NCBI RefSeq assembly: GCF_900465315.1
Contig: NZ_UBIX01000009.1
Length of the DNA: 64,000 bases
Direction: 5' to 3' (one strand)
DNA from: Asaia bogorensis_B
Lineage (GTDB): Bacteria; Pseudomonadota; Alphaproteobacteria; Acetobacterales; Acetobacteraceae
Part shown: piece after piece, positions 63,601 to 64,000 of the stretch
How positions within the stretch are numbered: position 1 is the stretch's first letter
Layout: every line of letters starts with the position of its first letter
Position numbers and translations under genes: made by a program
The notes under the pieces: generated by a model
Database searches by the model: none
What the model saw: the letters and a program-made list of their open reading frames with translations, nothing else
What the model was told of the DNA's origin: nothing

Positions 63601-64000
63601 GCAAACTCACCGGCCTCCATCACCGTATCGGTGCGCGTGTAGCCGCTCGCGACCAGCAGATCGATCAGCATGGCCTGATCGAGGGCCTCGCCCTTCTTCA
63701 CGGAAATGGCCTGGTTGCGGAACGCATCGCGTGGCGGCACGCGCTGAACAAGGGCATGAACCGTGGTCAGCACGATGCGTCGCGTCGCCCCTGCGGGTTC
63801 CAGCAGACGCGTCAGCGTTGCGGCACGCTCCGCTGTCAGGGCCGGATTGGGCGAGACACGGTCATAGGGAAGGCAATCCCAGGCGGGGAAACGCAACACG
63901 CTCACGCCGGGCTCGACATAGGCCAGCATGTCAGCCAGCGCGGCGACAGCGGCATCGTCGCGCGCCACATGGATGAGTGGGCCGTCATGCTCGCTCAGGC
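60618..64000 (-). CDS. mfd: Transcription-repair coupling factor Mfd, 5' end outside window
   Basis: At least 1127 residues, the frame still open at the right edge, so the N-terminus is missing. Mfd removes RNA polymerase stalled at lesions and recruits UvrA. In order: the UvrB-homology domain (VLRFPAWDCLPYDRVSPNP near the left end), the RNA-polymerase-interaction domain (VVHADYGIGRYEGLETV), and the RecG-like translocase with Walker A CGDVGFGKTEVALRAA, DEEQHFGV (DEEQ box) and the TRG segment IVESGLDMPAVNTLIIHRADMFGL region, then the C-terminal TRCF domain. Protein ends in a lysine/alanine helix. No oddities. Confidence 0.97.
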   Translation of the reverse strand, partial: LSEHDGPLIHVARDDAAVAALADMLAYVEPGVSVLRFPAWDCLPYDRVSPNPALTAERAATLTRLLEPAGATRRIVLTTVHALVQRVPPRDAFRNQAISVKKGEALDQAMLIDLLVASGYTRTDTVMEAGEFATRGGIFDLFPAGESEPIRLDLFGDEVDHIRRFDVSSQRSTDTLDAFNLRPVSEYALSPEAISRFRSAWRDLFGPSSASDVLYENVSEGRRFPGLEHYIPLFHEHMDTLVDYLPDASISMDHQVPDILSARLEMIADHFEARKAPAREGEAIYRALPSHLLYLNRSGWDAMLARVPSIALNPFAKPDTVQGMDAGGRPGPIFVRGKDGTREGAFDALRTQLEAWEKAGRRCYVTAWTKGSRERIASLLKEHKFTTESHDSWASAAGISPGTVGLIVLGLERGFVADRMAFISEQDLLGERIARPPRRKRRAEQFITEASEIAEGDLVVHADYGIGRYEGLETVSDGVAPHDCLRLLYDGAQKLFLPVENIELLSRFGSEQGGVALDKLGGQAWQARKAKMKERIRDMAGELIRTAAGRAMKEAPSLIPAEGMWDEFCARFPFVETEDQSRAIADVLEDLTSGRPMDRLVCGDVGFGKTEVALRAAFVAALSGVQVAVVVPTTLLARQHFRSFSTRFEGFPVRIAQLSRLVTAKEAAETRRALEEGQVDIVVGTHALIAKSVSFANLGLLIIDEEQHFGVAHKERLKSMREDVHVLTLSATPLPRTLQLSLTGVREMSLIATPPTDRLAVRTFITPFDSVMIREAIQRERFRGGQVFCVVPRIEDMDRMADRLRDIVPDAKTVQAHGRLTPAELERVMTEFSDGRYDILLSTNIVESGLDMPAVNTLIIHRADMFGLGQLYQLRGRVGRGKQRGYAYLTWPQSHRLSPASEKRLEIMQTLDTLGAGFTLASHDLDLRGAGNLLGDEQSGHIKEVGIELYQQMLEDAVTTMRLQKDQKRAEDKDWTPNIILGLPVLIPETYVRDLPVRLGLYRRIAGLEGEAELDAMRAELVDRFGSLPQEVENLLDVVVIKRLCSAAGVDRLEAGPKGMVIQFRNRKFRNPMGLLKWVERHKDQGVKLRPDQKLAVVREMTNAQRITMARKVMGALKKLADKADA

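Overview
This 64 kb window looks like part of the chromosome of an acetic acid bacterium (Acetobacteraceae, Alphaproteobacteria). That placement is an inference from GC-rich coding sequence, the bolA-dnaJ-cobS-cobT run, an lysC/ubiG divergent pair beside comF-grxC-DUF1178, a malate:quinone oxidoreductase and the style of the glycosyltransferases. No rRNA is present to settle genus or species.

Layout. (1) 1-11.3 kb is the late end of a prophage: a tail protein cut by the window edge, a run of closely packed tail/fibre genes, a membrane coiled-coil protein that may serve lysis, a frameshifted endolysin and small membrane or zinc-ribbon proteins, ending in a stub of a DNA adenine methylase. Two cargo segments interrupt it. 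One (1.5-2.7 kb) carries a CreA-family secreted protein and a second secreted protein. The other (8.1-9.7 kb) is AT-rich and carries an HNH nuclease on the opposite strand. Both end just before very similar G+C-rich hairpin terminators.

(2) 11.3-17.8 kb is an accessory strip. It holds a tightly coupled two-gene unit, an NdpA/YejK-type nucleoid-associated protein plus a protein with two C-terminal membrane helices, which is the best candidate here for an undescribed (perhaps anti-phage) system. It is followed by a decayed hicAB toxin-antitoxin pair, a long stretch without genes, and a second copy of the signal-peptide-bearing tail-fibre-like gene with a scrap of its upstream neighbour still attached. 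(3) 17.8-22.1 kb is a three-gene surface-glycan unit (two glycosyltransferases and an FkbM methyltransferase with a coiled-coil tail).

(4) 22.3-64 kb is housekeeping sequence: tRNA-Ser(GCU), gatCAB, ruvX, mqo, an N-formylglutamate amidohydrolase, tRNA-Val(GAC), a phosphotransacetylase, a MscS channel, tRNA-Met, prmC/prfA/hisS/ispG/rodZ-like/nitronate monooxygenase/lysC in one direction, ubiG, a lactonase, DUF2147, DUF1178, grxC, comF, a DUF3553 mini-gene, a phosphohexomutase and galU, tRNA-Leu(GAG), lipB, a LolA-like lipoprotein, bolA, a J-domain protein, cobST, a PLP decarboxylase, a secreted protein, an SDR oxidoreductase, and the 3' part of mfd running off the right edge.

Functional links visible from context: PrmC methylates the release factor made by nearby prfA; GatCAB completes Gln-tRNA(Gln)/Asn-tRNA(Asn); the phosphohexomutase and GalU supply glucose-1-phosphate and UDP-glucose for surface glycans; CobS and CobT are two of the three subunits of aerobic cobaltochelatase. 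No integrase, attachment site, CRISPR array or insertion sequence could be identified.
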